From contig NC_090613.1 of the NCBI RefSeq assembly GCF_004359215.1, forward strand, positions 7,091,181 through 7,140,877: a stretch of 49,697 bases of DNA, read 5' to 3'. Shown here piece after piece: positions 1 to 10,703 of the stretch (within the stretch, counting starts at the first letter, position 1; every line of letters begins with the position of its first letter). A model generated the notes under the pieces. The model searched no databases, was not told the origin of the DNA, and saw nothing but the letters and a program-made list of their open reading frames with translations. The stretch is from Bremia lactucae. Lineage: Eukaryota; Oomycota; Peronosporomycetes; Peronosporales; Peronosporaceae. The position numbers and the translations under genes were made by a program.

Positions 1-2
1 TA

Positions 3-513
3 GTAGACTGTGGGGCGTCGAATAACTTTATTCGTCGCCAGCCGCTAGAGGTTCGTAGGCTCAAATATGTTGAGCGCGACATCCCTCCAACGAGGATGAC
101 GGTGCGTCTAGCGACAGGCGCATCGATAACAGTGATGAAACGCGTGCGTAGTGAGATTTCTCTACACGTTAAAAGTTTTACATGATGATGATTTCATTGT
201 ACTGGATTTGGATGACAAATTTGATGTCATCCTAGGTTTACCTTGGCTCAGAAAATATGAGCCAAGAACCAGATGGCAGCATCGATCCGTGAAGATGCCT
301 GCCACTTGTTCATATGGCCATCTGATGAATGTCTTGGAGCGTCCACAAGCGTGTCGATATAATACGAGCGAGTGCATTGGCCTCACTTATAGTACGGTCG
401 TTAGAACGACTGCGCAAGATCACAGTGTGATTACTAATCACAGTGTGGAGTCAGCTGCCGGCGGCTGTGCGAATGCACAGGCAGCGCCGAAAGTCCGCCA
501 CTCGAATAAGTAG
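3..513 (+). pseudogene. G1 retropepsin (aspartic protease) fragment of gag-pol
   Basis: The first frame, from base 3, reads VDCGASNNFIR, the retropepsin active-site region with Asp-Cys-Gly in place of the usual Asp-Thr/Ser-Gly. About 165 bases in, the frame ends in two stops and coding continues in the frame opened at 151, with FIVLDLDDKFDVILGLPWL, the conserved C-terminal protease motif (ILG followed by WL). The join therefore needs a frameshift. The same domain recurs in G4 (37464-37895, minus) and G5 (41600-41880). Confidence 0.8.
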
Positions 514-719
514 AGTGGGTTGAGACATGAATGTACGCCTAGCGGGCGACATTTAAGGAAGATACCGGTTGTCCAAAAGGGACAGCACGATGATCCTAGG
601 TCGAGTAGAGAGTCGATCGTAGAGGACTCGACTGTGATAGCGCAATCACAGTCGGAAGACGTTGAATGAATAAGCCCCCACGTACTTGAGGGGAATCTCC
701 TCAAATAGTTAATGCTGAA

Positions 720-1133
720 ATGACTAGACTTCAGCATCCCGAGGGATTGATCCCTCGGCAACCTGTGGATATATCCCTGGAAGAAACCGAGGCATTGCAT
801 GTCTTGGTTTATGACGGATCAAGAGTAGGCGCTTATACTCTAGATCTGTGTGCGCCTCCGAAGTTAACTTCGGGGATAATTCAATTACCAACCCTAGAAC
901 CCAAGCGGTTCTTGAGAGATCTGCATAGCGGTAGAATCAAACAGATCTGCGTACTCGTCACAGAGGACGAATGCGTAACCGATATACGGTCAGCGGTAAT
1001 TTTTGCAGAGAACGAACGGGTTCTCAGCAGCTCATCGATGGACGAAAGAGTCCTTGATATGAAGACTCGGATAGAGAGATATACTACTCAATCCTGGGAG
1101 TCACTTAAGCCAAACCTTTTATATAAGGATTGA
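720..1133 (+). pseudogene. G1 pol linker between protease and RT
   Basis: This 137-residue open stretch has no catalytic motif. It is clearly homologous to 36809-37100 (minus) in G4 and 42140-42430 (plus) in G5; all share the PPKLTS-like, DERxRIERxTxQSWESLK-type text. Its place between protease and RT shows it is the pol spacer. The bases from 514 to 719 carry the same spacer with broken frames. Confidence 0.65.
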
Positions 1134-1344
1134 TTAAATTCAGGGATGTATTCCCTCAGCAGATCCATGTGAGTTGCCTAAGGATAAAGACACTCAACAT
1201 GAGATCGAGCTCAAATTGGGATCGAAGTACTGTGTCATGAAGCAGTGGCCACTGCCTCGTGTACAAGTACTTGCGATCGATAGATTCATTATCGATTGAT
1301 TAAAAGCGGGACATGTAAGGGAGTCAACCTAACCCCATAGCTCT

Positions 1345-2231
1345 CCGACCTTCTGTGTGCGAAAGGCCACAGGAGGGTGGCGGATAGTGCACACATTCAA
1401 TAAACTGAATGCTGCAACAGTACCGAATCAAAGGTCGATACGTAGAAAAGACGATATCATTTATAATATGTCTAAGATGACCATCTTCTCGTCTATGGAT
1501 CTGATGGATGAATTTTATCAGATCCTTATGCGTGTACGGGACATCCCGTACACAGCAGTGAGCACTCTCGGTGGGATGCTCTGGGAATGGCTAGTTATGC
1601 CAAATGGGCTTAGTAACGCACCTGCAACATTTAACAGATGCGTGACGAATCTGTTGAGACCGGTGCGAGAGTTCGCACCGAGTTATTTTGACGATGTATT
1701 CGTCAAAGCCGGGCTATGGACGAAAAGACGGACGTGGAAGCTCAAGTTCGTCAGGTCCTTACACTTATGCGAAAGCATAAGCTGGACTCAAACAAGAAGT
1801 GTATTTTCGCTGCAAGCGAAATGCCACTTCTTGGGTGCGTCGTCGGTGAAAACGGCGTGCGCCCTGATCTTGAAAAGATCAAGGCAATTACCGACTGGCC
1901 ATTTCCAGTCAATGTCAAGAAACTTAGAAAGTTGCTTGGGCTAGCGGCGTATTTGCACAAGTACTCACGCAAGCATGACGAGATGACAGTTTATCTCTCT
2001 CGTCTCTTGAAAAAAAACGAGAATTGGTTATGGAACGCTGACTGTCGGCGTTCCTTCGAAGGTATCAAGAAAAGCTTGATGCAATCACCCATCTTGGCGA
2101 TTGCAGATCAAGACAGACTATTCCATGTGGTCTGTGACGCCAGCGATTTCACAATCGACTGTGCGCTAATGCAATACGATACGGACGACGCGGAGCGCGT
2201 CGTCTGTTACCAAATGCGTCAGCTGCAACCA
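1345..2231 (+). pseudogene. G1 reverse transcriptase, frameshifted
   Basis: The palm domain includes WRIVHTFNKLNA, the MLWEWLVMPNGLSNAPATF block and the catalytic SYFDDVFV (YFDD at 1684-1695), so the active-site Asp pair is intact. Just after it the frame changes; the thumb and connection (LRKLLGLAAYLHKYS, FHVVCDASDFTIDCALMQYD) continue in the frame opened at 1716. The coding sequence stops abruptly after CYQMRQLQP at 2231, exactly where the inverted RNase H block begins. Conserved motifs make the identification firm; the broken frame makes it non-functional. Confidence 0.88.
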
Positions 2232-2747
2232 TGGAGTGTCGCCGGCAGCGACTGTGTAATACAATAAGCCGTTGCGCGTTGAGTATCGATCGGATGACGA
2301 TCGATACCGGTAACCCTTTATAAGATTTACCGGATGGATTCATCAGATGATCCATTAAACGCAGAAGGTCTTTATCTTCTGCGTAGGCTTTCTTTATGTC
2401 ACCAAACAAGGTTGATTACGGAACACTTGAAATGAGTGTTGCAAAAGTGGGATTATTTTCACTGTTGAAATGCGCAGCCGGCTCGATATCGGGTCGGCGT
2501 GACAACGCATCAGTGACGACATTAAATCGTTCTGGGTTTATTTCCACGAAGAAATTATGCTCCGCGAAGAAGGGTTGCCACCTCGCCATTCTATGCAAGA
2601 GGTGTAGGTGTTTGCGCCGTGCGTAATGACGCATGGTGTGTATATAAGATGAACGGTCTATCTCCGAGGAGATAGGCCCTAAATTTAGCCAGTGCATATT
2701 TCATGGCAAGGAGTTCCTTGTCATGCACTCGGTTATTGCGTTCAGCC
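2232..2747 (-). pseudogene. G1 RNase H segment, inverted relative to the rest of the element
   Basis: On the minus strand this block reads NNRVHDKELLAMKYALAKF, then LLHRMARWQPFFAEHNFFVE and NVVTDALSRRPD: the C-terminal Gypsy RNase H domain. G4 and G5 carry the same text in line with their RT and integrase. Here the RT before it and the integrase after it are both on the plus strand. The breakpoints fall after CAACCA at 2231 and before GTGTCGTCGTCC at 2748; turning the block round would restore collinearity with G5. Confidence 0.82.
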
Positions 2748-3480
2748 GTGTCGTCGTCCTTACTCACAATGATTTGCGCTTGCGCATCATGTACGAGATT
2801 CACGATGCACCAACAAGTGGGCATCGTGGACGTGAGAAAATTTATCTTACAGTAAGTCGCGACTTTTACTGGCCCCGCCAGTATCAGTACGTGCGCAAGT
2901 GCATTTGTGCTTGCAAGGTATGCCAATAAATGAAGCCTAGCCTTCATCCGGTGCACCTCTCCAACCTCTACCACTTCCGGCAGACTCTTGGCAGTCCGTA
3001 TCTATGGACTTCGTCTTCGAAATTCCCGAAAACGATCACAAAAACAATGGAATCCTTATTTTTGTAGACAGATTCAGCAAGATGGTACATCTTGTTGCAG
3101 TACCCGAGTCGGTCGACTCCGGGCTGTGCCCGTGTATTTATCGACACGGTATTCAAACTCCACGAGTTACCCCGTGAACTGGTCTCTGATAGAAATCCAC
3201 GATTTACGGCGGAGTTTTGGCAATCCGTGTTCCGATCTCTCGGAACACGGCTGACTGTCAATATCTGATCATTTAAAGACAGATGGTCAGACGGAACGCG
3301 TAAATCGCATCCACGAAGAGATACTTCGAGGTTACGTCCAATCGTATCCGAATTGAAGCGAGTTTTTACCGATGGTCGAATTCGCCATCAATAACTCGTT
3401 GCATGCGTCTACAACGCATACACCGTTCTTCGTGACTGGCTTCGGCCATCAACGTTTACCCACCCAATTAGAGGGATTCT
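2748..3480 (+). pseudogene. G1 integrase zinc-binding domain and catalytic core remnants
   Basis: Plus-strand coding resumes with LRLRIMYEIHDAPTSGHRG and ends the first block with CICACKVCQ, an HHCC zinc-binding domain (His, His, Cys-x2-Cys). A stop follows at 2928. The core then appears in pieces: SMDFVFEIPENDHKNNGILI and FVDRFSKMVHLVAVPES (first catalytic Asp in the MDF motif), then text near 3280 equivalent to the DGQTERVNRIHEEIL motif with the catalytic Glu. Several frameshifts separate the pieces. Confidence 0.78.
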
Positions 3481-3783
3481 CTAGTTTAAGGGGGGGGGAC
3501 TTTCCCGAGCAAAACCATTTCTGACTCATGCTCATCACTCGTCGAAGTTAACAACGACGCGAATGATGTTGAAGTCGAAGCTATCGCCATCAAAAGAGAG
3601 AAAGATCTCGTGGGAGTGCGCACAAAGCGCACTGAAAACGACAAAACAAATGAGTCAGCAGAGGAATTTCTAGTGGCTCGAGATGAGTAGTCCGTTTTGT
3701 CTAGTATTCAATTGCTAATAAAGTGGCCGTCAGAAACAGAACGCAGACAAACATGGAAGAACAAATGTTCTTTAATTTTAAAA

Positions 3784-4507
3784 TGAATGATCTAGTACTG
3801 CTTTCTACGGTAAACTGACCTAAGTATGTAGTCACTAGTGTGCATAGTAGTAAACTACTACCAAAGTTCATTGGACTATTCCGTGTACTGCATCGCAGAG
3901 GCAATGCGTACACAATATAGTTCGCATCCTACGTTTTGCGTTGGTTTGCTCCACCTGCACCATCAGTACGGTTTCTCCGGCGGACGGATCTGACCACCCC
4001 ATTCAAGAATCCCCAAAACATCCTTGTGATCACGAACCAGACTCTCATGTTGAGTATGAAGATTCTCATGTCGAGTCCAAAGATCCTCGAAACTGCGATG
4101 AGCGGAAGACAGCTTGTCACGAAGAGGCGTGATACTTCCGGTCGTACTCCAACATTGATTACGCACTTTTCAAATGGTCTTCCAACTGCTCGATATAGCG
4201 AGCCAGCATCGTCTGTTCCAACGAGTGACGCTTACCGCGCTCGTGTTCAAAATTCTCCTCCAATACATGGATGAAGTGGTCGATTTTGTCGATCTTCGAC
4301 TCTAGATCCGACAAATAGGTCGGATCTAATTTCCCCCCCTCCACCACAAGGAAACGTTATCACGATGTGAAGGGGCATCAAAAGAGTTATCTTGTTCGCT
4401 GGCGCGGTTATCCACCTTCGCATGACAGCTGGGAGCCTCGGTTCCAGCTGGTTGTTGACGTTAAGGGCCTCGTCCGTCAGTATGATGAAACTCACCCGAT
4501 GGATTAG
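3784..4507 (+). pseudogene. G1 integrase C-terminus (GPY/F-like module) and chromodomain
   Basis: Around 3784-3920 the frame reads DLVLLSTVN, then LLPKFIGLFRVLHRRGNAYTI, the module that follows the core in Ty3/Gypsy integrases. From 4352 to the stop at 4507 comes a well-preserved chromodomain containing KSYLVRWRGYPPSHDSWEP. Chromodomains bind modified histone tails and can target integration to heterochromatin, which places G1 among the chromoviruses. Frames between the two modules are broken. The opposite strand of this interval carries the aORF coiled coil. Confidence 0.85.
3963..4347 (-). pseudogene. G1 antisense ORF (aORF), C-terminal coiled-coil fragment
   Basis: Two minus-strand open stretches (4347-4159 and 4166-3963) encode charged helical text such as DLESKIDKIDHFIHVLEENF, RHSLEQTMLARYIEQLEDHL and FEDLWTRHENLHTQHESL. 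They resemble the C-terminal coiled coil of aORF in G4 (33600-33900) and G5 (45340-45500), for example HQSLQYELVTARQKI. They lie opposite the interval between the GPY/F module and the chromodomain, the same place as in G3, G5 and G6. The N-terminal part of aORF is missing, in line with the truncated 3' end of G1. Similarity was judged by eye. Confidence 0.5.
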
Positions 4508-4684
4508 AAGGTTAATCGAAAAACACGCGCCCCTGGCGCTTGAAAATCAATTGCAAGACGTCAATCACATCGCGCATTTTTATCGAGATGCGAGCCCTCC
4601 CCCATGGCTAAGAAAGGGAATAAACATCCTCTTTCACTCGTTTCGTGTTGTCGACACATACGAACAGGGATCACGCATCTGACA

Positions 4685-4845
4685 TGCGTCAACATTACCA
4701 AATTTGGTAATATTGGCACTATTAAGTCAGAATTAATAAAGACAATAATGTTTTACTTCATTATTCATATCATCTCCGAAAACCATAATAATATTATTCC
4801 TCTTATAAGAAATAATATTTATGGGTAACGGGACACTCCGTTACA
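4685..4845 (-). repeat. LTR-B fragment, minus orientation
   Basis: The reverse complement of 4845 leftwards starts TGTAACGGAGTGTCCCGTTA and follows the start of the G5 5' LTR at 39871. It holds the 18-bp palindrome ATTACCAAATTTGGTAAT at 4694-4711. Only about 160 bp remain. Its orientation is opposite to the G1 coding sequence, so it is not a simple G1 3' LTR. The 209 bases from 4846 to 5054 hold nothing I can recognise. Confidence 0.7.
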
Positions 4846-5059
4846 TAATTCGCTAATGTTTCTTCTCTTTTTGTCTGCAAGAAAAGTAATCAGCTGAAGT
4901 GGCTTCTTTTTTGTTTAATAAATAAGAACTTAACCAAATATTACTTGAAAAAATGACTAGCAAATTCTTGCATGGCTGACTTGCTCAGTGAATTTACCAG
5001 AATTAAATATGTACGACGCAAAAGTAAATTTATCGTATTAAAAAGCAATGGAGCTGTAC

Positions 5060-5545
5060 TGCAATGGGGCACACATCGGTTGGTAAACGGTTGTTGTAGT
5101 ACATTTACTTAATAGGTAATATTCCCTTATATCCTATTTAAAATAATAAATTACTAAAATCCCATTTATTATGGGTAACAAATGTGGTTGCCGCCAGATA
5201 TAAATCTGATGGCTGAAATCTACTTTAAATTAGCTAGGGTATGGTTTTTAGATGAAATTAATAAAATAAAGTTCAGTTTCACCATTTGATCTTAAAGCGT
5301 CTAGTGCCTTCCTAAGGCTTGCGCATTGATCTGTGAGAGACAGAAGCCTTTCTAGGGTACATTCTCTCGGGCACTAGTTGCCACTTGGTTCTCCGAACCT
5401 TTGAGTCCCTTGAACTTTCATTCATTAAGCTTTAATAGCTTGTACGACTCCCTGAGTTGTTATACCCATAAGCTCTATAGAACTAAGAGACTCATCGAGT
5501 CCATCAGTCTTCCTTTACCTTAAGGAGCGAGGTAGCTCCGCTGCA
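5060..5545 (+). repeat. Solo LTR (LTR-A family) with target duplication TGTAC
   Basis: The 486 bp run from TGCAATGGGGCACACATCGG to GTAGCTCCGCTGCA and match, in reverse, the LTRs of G3 (24811-25281, 32391-32872). It is flanked by a perfect 5-bp direct repeat TGTAC at 5055-5059 and 5546-5550, with no coding sequence attached. That is the footprint of an insertion followed by recombination between its two LTRs. Bases 5551-6099 after it show no gene or repeat that I recognise. Confidence 0.9.
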
Positions 5546-6099
5546 TGTACGCGGCCATATTTTCCTTATAGTTTTTGAAGTGTAGGAATGAAATACCCCC
5601 CTTAAAAAGTGTTCTGTGGTCAATCTCATCAAGTGAAGGTAACCCAATTCTTAAGTAGATCAGACGCTTTCTTATAAAACTTTGACAGCCGCAAAAGCCG
5701 GGATTTTGCTAGCAAACAAACTCACAAACAACAGAAAGATAATGATGTGGCACGCAAGTAGAAGTATAGGCCCTGACTAAAGCAGTGAATGTTCGGATTG
5801 ATCTCAAGATTGCAGATCTATATGAATACTGAGTTGTAGTTCAAAATCCCATCGCTGTTAAGGTTGGCATTGACGCGCAGAAGAGCAATTCGAGTACAAT
5901 TTCAAATGCTTACAATCATTCCTCTGCTAACTTATTCCACGCTACTTAGTGACCAGTCGATGTCAAGGGACTTAGAAAATTAAACCTCTAAAAATATGTA
6001 TATACACTACTATAAAAAAACGACAAGGGATCGCACATTTTATTTTTCACTGAGATCTTTTACGTATTCGAAATTAGGTATCCCAATAGGATCGATGAC

Positions 6100-6335
6100 G
6101 GTGGATGACCAAATCGATAAATTAATAGAGGAACTGGCCAGTCGCTAATTGCCTTGATCTTTTCGAGATCACGGCGCACGCCATGTTTACAGACGATGCA
6201 CCCAAGACGTGGCATTTCGCTTGCAACGAATGTACACTTCTTGAATTTGCGTACAACTTGTGTTTTCGCAAAAGTGTAAGAACCTGACGAACGCGAGTTT
6301 ATGAACTTCCAAGTCCGTCTCCGTACATTGCCTTT
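6100..6335 (-). pseudogene. Short Gypsy reverse transcriptase fragment
   Basis: The minus strand matches the RT thumb region of G4 (about 36090-36240), including the run around GTGTACATTCGTTGCAAGCG and the stretch before it with TTACACTTTTGCGAA. No continuous frame survives. It is an isolated scrap, with no LTR or other Gypsy domain next to it. Confidence 0.6.
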
Positions 6336-6377
6336 CGCGGCCGCTCCGTTCTATTTTCAATTTTGGGTTTAATTTTG

Positions 6378-6510
6378 AGTGAGTTACATCCCATTGAAGA
6401 GGATGATGCAGCTCCCCCTAAACTGGCTGATGATGAGATCCTGGCATATGTACAGCATGCTGAGGAGCAAACTGAGGAGATGCCAGAGGAAGAGGGGATA
6501 GTCGTAATTT
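6378..6510 (+). pseudogene. pogo/Tc5-like transposase, acidic tail fragment
   Basis: The plus strand reads LADDEILAYVQHAEEQTEEM followed by PEEEGIVV and a stop. Acidic tails with a DDEILAYVQ-like motif end many CENP-B/pogo (DDE_1) transposases. Here the tail lies upstream of the catalytic C-terminal fragment at 6625-6960, so the order is wrong for one intact gene. It may come from a second partial copy. The assignment rests on the motif and on the neighbouring fragment. Confidence 0.4.
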
Positions 6511-6624
6511 AAAGGCATAGAAGCTCCAGGTAATTAATATTTTTTCTTGTTTGCTTGACATTTGCACCGCAATGCTCTACCTTCAATCTAATCACGTCAA
6601 TGTTCTTCTCCTTCCACTCAGGGC

Positions 6625-6968
6625 AAAACTCATTTCATGGATGCTGGCATCATATCAGCATTAAAGCGCCATTATTGCCGCCATTACCTTCAGAATGCTT
6701 TGGACTGTGACGATCGTGAAAAGTTTGAGTTGTACAAGGTGGACCAGCTCATAGCAATGCGTTGGTCAATGGCAACCTGGAACGAGATCACAAGCCATCT
6801 GTTGCCAACTGCTTCGACCATACTGGTCTGTTCAACCAGGAAAAAAAGAAGCAGGAAGTGCTACAGGCAGATATCGAAGATTTGGATGAGAAGGCTGTTG
6901 GAAAGGAATTTCAAGCTGCTGCTATTCATCAGCTCCGGTGAAGAGGTAAAAATTTTATCGAAATGGTG
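6625..6968 (+). pseudogene. pogo/Tc5-like (DDE_1) transposase, C-terminal catalytic fragment
   Basis: Starting near 6625 the frame reads THFMDAGIISALKRHYCRHY and YKVDQLIAMRWSMATWNE. After a frameshift near 6785 it continues as NCFDHTGLFNQEKKKQ and DIEDLDEKAVGKEFQAAAI. The DAGII...FK.HYR block carries the third catalytic Asp of DDE_1 transposases, and NC(W/F)xHTGLF is a family hallmark just after it. An N-terminal half of the same kind of protein lies 1-2 kb away on the other strand. Cut-and-paste DNA transposon remnant. Confidence 0.75.
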
Positions 6969-7039
6969 AGGAAAGTTAAAAATGAGAATGGATGAGGGAT
7001 TGGGCAGATATCATTATAAAATTTAGGAATCAAGGGTGC

Positions 7040-7850
7040 TTTGCACAGTGCTACCATGGGAAATCATGTTACATTTCGCGAGACACTTTACGGTCTCCGA
7101 CCGCATACGAATAGTACAGCTTTTGCCTTTGGCATCTGCTTGCTCTTTTTGTTTGTCTTGGCTATCAGCCATCGTGTCACATACATGTCTTAAGACACTA
7201 AATCGCGTCGCGAGAAGCTCGCTTACTTGTTTCCGAATGGTGTCAGGGCTGATATTAGCAGGCCTATCGGTTAATTCCCCCCCAGCTAGCCCTGATCCAC
7301 GCAGTGGTATCGTTAACAGAACGCGTGGGTGGGTGAGACCGTTGCCATAGAACGAAGTATAGCTGAAAAATAAATCGGTTTATTATGGAATTAAAACGTA
7401 TAGGGATCGACAGCGTCATTAAACGCAAGTTCCACCTCTGGGAGCATTGAGCTCAGCGCTTTGGTACACACTGCGTAAAACGTCTTCAATGACGCGATTG
7501 ACACATTCAGTTTGACCATCGGTATGCGGATGGTTCGCAGTGGACATATGCAACCTGGTGCCAAGCATTCGGACAATTGATTTTCAGAATTTACCCGTGA
7601 AACGGGGGTCCCGATCAGAGATAATTTCCACTGGCAAACCGTGTTGTCGAAACACGCGATCAGTAAACAGCCTTGCTGAACCTTCACCATCAATGGAATC
7701 CGGCCAGCCGCTACGTGATCCATTATGCTCAATCAGTCAACAAAAGCCTATGTAGGTGTTACCGACCAAATTTTTCGGTAGGCCGAAACCAGAATCGATA
7801 CTTATGGACTCCCAACAACCTGTGGGTACGGGCAGACTTGCCAGTGGTTT
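7040..7850 (-). pseudogene. Integrase fragment of a G3-like Gypsy element
   Basis: This is a diverged duplicate of 27240-28060 in G3. Shared minus-strand text includes RIPLMVKVQQGCLLIACFDN, SLKTFYAVCTKALSSMLPEV and ELAFNDAVDPYTF. It covers the integrase core and the start of the C-terminal region with several frame changes. It has no LTRs. Its left end runs into the transposase fragment and its right end (about 7850) into a broken transposase of opposite type, so it appears to be a fragment embedded in DNA-transposon debris. Confidence 0.8.
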
Positions 7851-7988
7851 TTTTAAATATGGGAGGGAACATTGTCAAGATGGAGAAGGATCATGCGCTT
7901 CTGTTTCTAAAAGGCAACAGGTGATAAAAGCACAAGCCAAAGGTTTTCTAAGTTTTGCAGGAATCAGAAAAAACCTTCATGTCAGTCT

Positions 7989-8640
7989 CTAGCTCCAGCA
8001 ACTATTCCTGAAAATAATACACTGGTCATCCAGGCCAATTTGTTGTCCGATAGAGTCCCAGTTGAGCATTAGTACTTTCTTTTGGAAAGCGCGTAGTTTC
8101 TTAACATGTCCGGTAAAAAAGGGCAGATTCTTCTCCGATCCGTTCGCATTTTCTGTAGAGTAAGCGGATCTAAAGACATGACAGTTACTATAGGAATTAA
8201 TATTTATATTTTTTACAAGAGAATATCTAACAAAACTTGTTCTTTTACAGACCCTCAATTTGCTGTTGCAAATTGTTCCTTTCAGAGACATAATGTAAAA
8301 GAGGCCTGGGAAGTGGTTGGATTTATCACCTATGTATCATTTCTAAAGAAACACAACACAATTTGATGGCCCGCGTCATCTGCGTTGAAGACATCACAGA
8401 GACTGTACTTGGCGATTGTGGCCAGCAGAACACGCAGAGCAACTTCAATTGCTTCATTGACAGCAGAACCACTATCACCATGAATCCGAAGAGAACTTGG
8501 TGTTGCTGCTTGAACTTGTGCAGCCAGCCAGTCGAAAATTCAATTTTATCATCTGGAACATTGAGGCTCTATGTAAAGGCCTTGGCTTTCATCTTGATAA
8601 GATCCATAGTCAGGGTCACTCCACGACTCTGGCACTGAGC
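7989..8640 (-). pseudogene. pogo/Tc5-like transposase, N-terminal and central part
   Basis: Reading from 8640 on the minus strand: KIEFSTGWLHKFKQQH (CENP-B type HTH_Tnp_Tc5 DNA-binding domain), then in another frame LRIHGDSGSAVNEAIEVAL and DVFNADDAG (the first catalytic Asp normally sits in an FNxDET-like motif, here NADDAG). Further on, TENANGSEKNLPFFTGHVKK and LRAFQKK correspond to the NG(S)EK...P.FIGH.KKPRAF block. Frameshifts and stops throughout. The family cuts and pastes DNA; this copy is dead. Confidence 0.7.
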
Positions 8641-8805
8641 TCCGTCAGATCCACATTTTCAAATTGATCGCTCTTCTGATTTTAGTGTGGGAGATTCCAT
8701 AAGGGAGATGATTCACTCCATTGCTCAAGAAGCCAATATGGTCTGGCTCATCTTCTTGTCTGCCGCTTTCTGTCGGCAGATTTCACGTTTCAGATTTTAG
8801 TTGAG

Positions 8806-8862
8806 GCGGACCAGAATTTTAATATTTTGATTATTTTGAGCTCGTTTAGAATTATGGTCCGC
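8806..8862. repeat. Imperfect inverted repeat (hairpin)
   Basis: GCGGACCAGAATTTTAA is followed 23 bp later by its near-complement TTAGAATTATGGTCCGC. It could be the closely spaced termini left by an internally deleted DNA transposon or a chance hairpin. Apart from this, 8641-9049 shows no gene. Confidence 0.4.
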
Positions 8863-9049
8863 AAAATCCAGCTGTGACCCCCTAACAAACAAGAGGATAT
8901 TGCATGTTAGAAAAACTCAAATCTAGTTATGATATGCCCGCGACTTTATTATTTCCACTACATTACAGGATTTGCCTGCCACCGGTGCTAAAAGGTAGCA
9001 GCGGAATGACTGTACTTCTTAATGAGATTGTGCAAAGAAAAAGGTAGCC

Positions 9050-10137
9050 GGTATATCCACACACCCCTATTTGTATTGCCACAACCCATCCCCGTCTGTA
9101 ATGAATAAAAATGTCTTACAAATTATTTTCACTGTATGGGTCATTCAACTGCATCCAAAATCAACAGTTATATCTTTAGAATCGTCTATGGATCGCACTT
9201 TTGATTTTTGAAACATCACCCCCCAAATAACATTAGGAAATCGCAATAGCCACACGCCCTAATTTTCTTAATGAGAGTAGTGTACTGGATGTGTTTGTAC
9301 CTGGGCACATAAAAATAGTGTATTCGTTTGGCGGTGTTAAATGTAATGTTTTTAACAGGTGAGAAAAAGCCAAGAGGGCCCGCACTTGATTGGCAAATCA
9401 TAAAAAGAGCGAAAAGAAAAAGCAGCAAATCAAGCACGAGGGAGAAGCTGCGCTGGAAATAAGCGACAAGGGTCGGAGGTGTGCTCCTGCGCATGCATGT
9501 TAGTTAGTCTTCGGCTGTCAAGCTTAGGATCAATTTACTTTACTTATACGAACTTCTGCGGATGTGCATGCTAACCTTTCAAATAGGCGAATCTTAGTAC
9601 TCTTTTTTGTACCCACCATGAGCGCAAGCGACCACAATTTCCAAAAAATTTCCTTACGTTTCAGTTTTTGTCGGCTTCCTCTCGTAATTAGCCGAGGGCC
9701 ATTCGGATGGACGTGCCTAAGTTCTATGGAACTGTAGCGCACACGATTGTCCGCACGAGTTGCTACCGTTACGCTACTCTCATAAATGTAGAGGTAGATA
9801 ATTAAGGGGTGTGGCTATATCGATTCCCAAATGTAATTTAAAGGGGATTCTATACTAAAGTCCATATCGGTTCCCAAATTGAATTTAGGCCATTCCCTCA
9901 TCGTCGAGAAAGTGCGAAGAGCTAGCCGCCTCGATTTTTCGGAATTGCGTCAAGAAGGTGTACCAAAGTCCAAAAGGACCTAAAGACGACTCTTAAAGAA
10001 TAATTGGTAATTTTGCGATACAGAGGAATAATGAAAATGGTTTATGTTGTCTTTTTAATCTGTTGTTTATATTTAATGGAATGAAAAACAGACCGGGAGG
10101 GAATGTGGCAATACCAAAAGGGGTGTGTGGCTATACC
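9050..10137. mobile_element. Long-TIR element, copy 1 (foldback/MITE-like)
   Basis: The left end reads GGTATATCCACACACCCC, then a block with CCCCGTCTGTAATGAA. The right end is its reverse complement: CAGACCGGGAGGGAATGTGG, then AAGGGGTGTGTGGCTATACC. A second inverted pair lies further in (TCGCAATAGCCACAC near 9241; GTGTGGCTATATCGATTCC near 9811). The interior of about 500 bp has no convincing reading frame. The same parts occur in copy 2 (10556-22422) with the interior in the opposite direction. I cannot name the family; the lack of a transposase suggests a non-autonomous element. Confidence 0.7.
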
Positions 10138-10439
10138 GGTATCCAAAAAAATACTAAACTGTTGCTCGATACTTTTGACGTCATAAAAACAAACGAGCGA
10201 GATGTCGATAGCTGACGAGCATTGTTGAAAGCGATGGTTATTCGAGCACGCACGTCACCAAATCTGCAATTTTATAGGTAAATTCTCAACATTTTCGTCC
10301 GAACTCCATCTTGTAAAATAATTGATTCGAACACAACTCAGAAAGCGATTATAACAACGATTGTTGTTTATTAGAAAACTGACGGAGTGACTTGTCTGGT
10401 ACGTGCCAATCTCTTCCTAAGCATGTGCTATTTTACCGG

Positions 10440-10475
10440 TAGCTATCTAGTTCTGTCAGCAGGCTGACAAGATAG
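10440..10475. repeat. Hairpin with 15 paired bases and a 5-nt bulge
   Basis: AGCTATCT, a 5-nt bulge, TGTCAGC, a 2-nt loop, GCTGACA, AGATAGCT. The two arms are complementary except for the bulge. It lies in the otherwise featureless 10138-10555 stretch between the two long-TIR elements. Function unknown. Confidence 0.5.
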
Positions 10476-10703
10476 CTCTCAAATATGTTTCCTTGACTGA
10501 AAGACCTTTTTTACAAACATGTAAATGTTAAATTATAAGCAATATAAAGGGAACAGGTATAGACACACACCCCTTTTGGTATAGCCACACACCCTCCCCG
10601 TCTGTATTGAATGAAGACGTCATATAAAATATTTTCACTGCATTTTCATTCCACGGCATACAAAAATTAACAGTTATTTATTTTTAATCGTCTATAGATC
10701 CCC

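Larger units (their letters stand above)
1..4507 (+). mobile_element. G1: degenerate Ty3/Gypsy chromovirus, 5' part outside window
   Basis: Fragments read on the plus strand in canonical Gypsy order: protease, linker, reverse transcriptase, integrase zinc finger and core, GPY/F-like module, chromodomain. The RNase H block between RT and integrase is inverted in place. Many frameshifts and stops make it a dead copy. The 5' LTR and gag would lie left of the window. No 3' LTR in plus orientation follows; the chromodomain is followed after about 180 bp by a minus-oriented LTR fragment, so the 3' end is rearranged. It is related to G4 and G5, which carry the same pol linker and RT sequence. Confidence 0.9.

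Noticed and set aside
8758..8781. TCTGCCG/CGGCAGA hairpin
   Set aside because: Seven paired bases only; no context that suggests a function.
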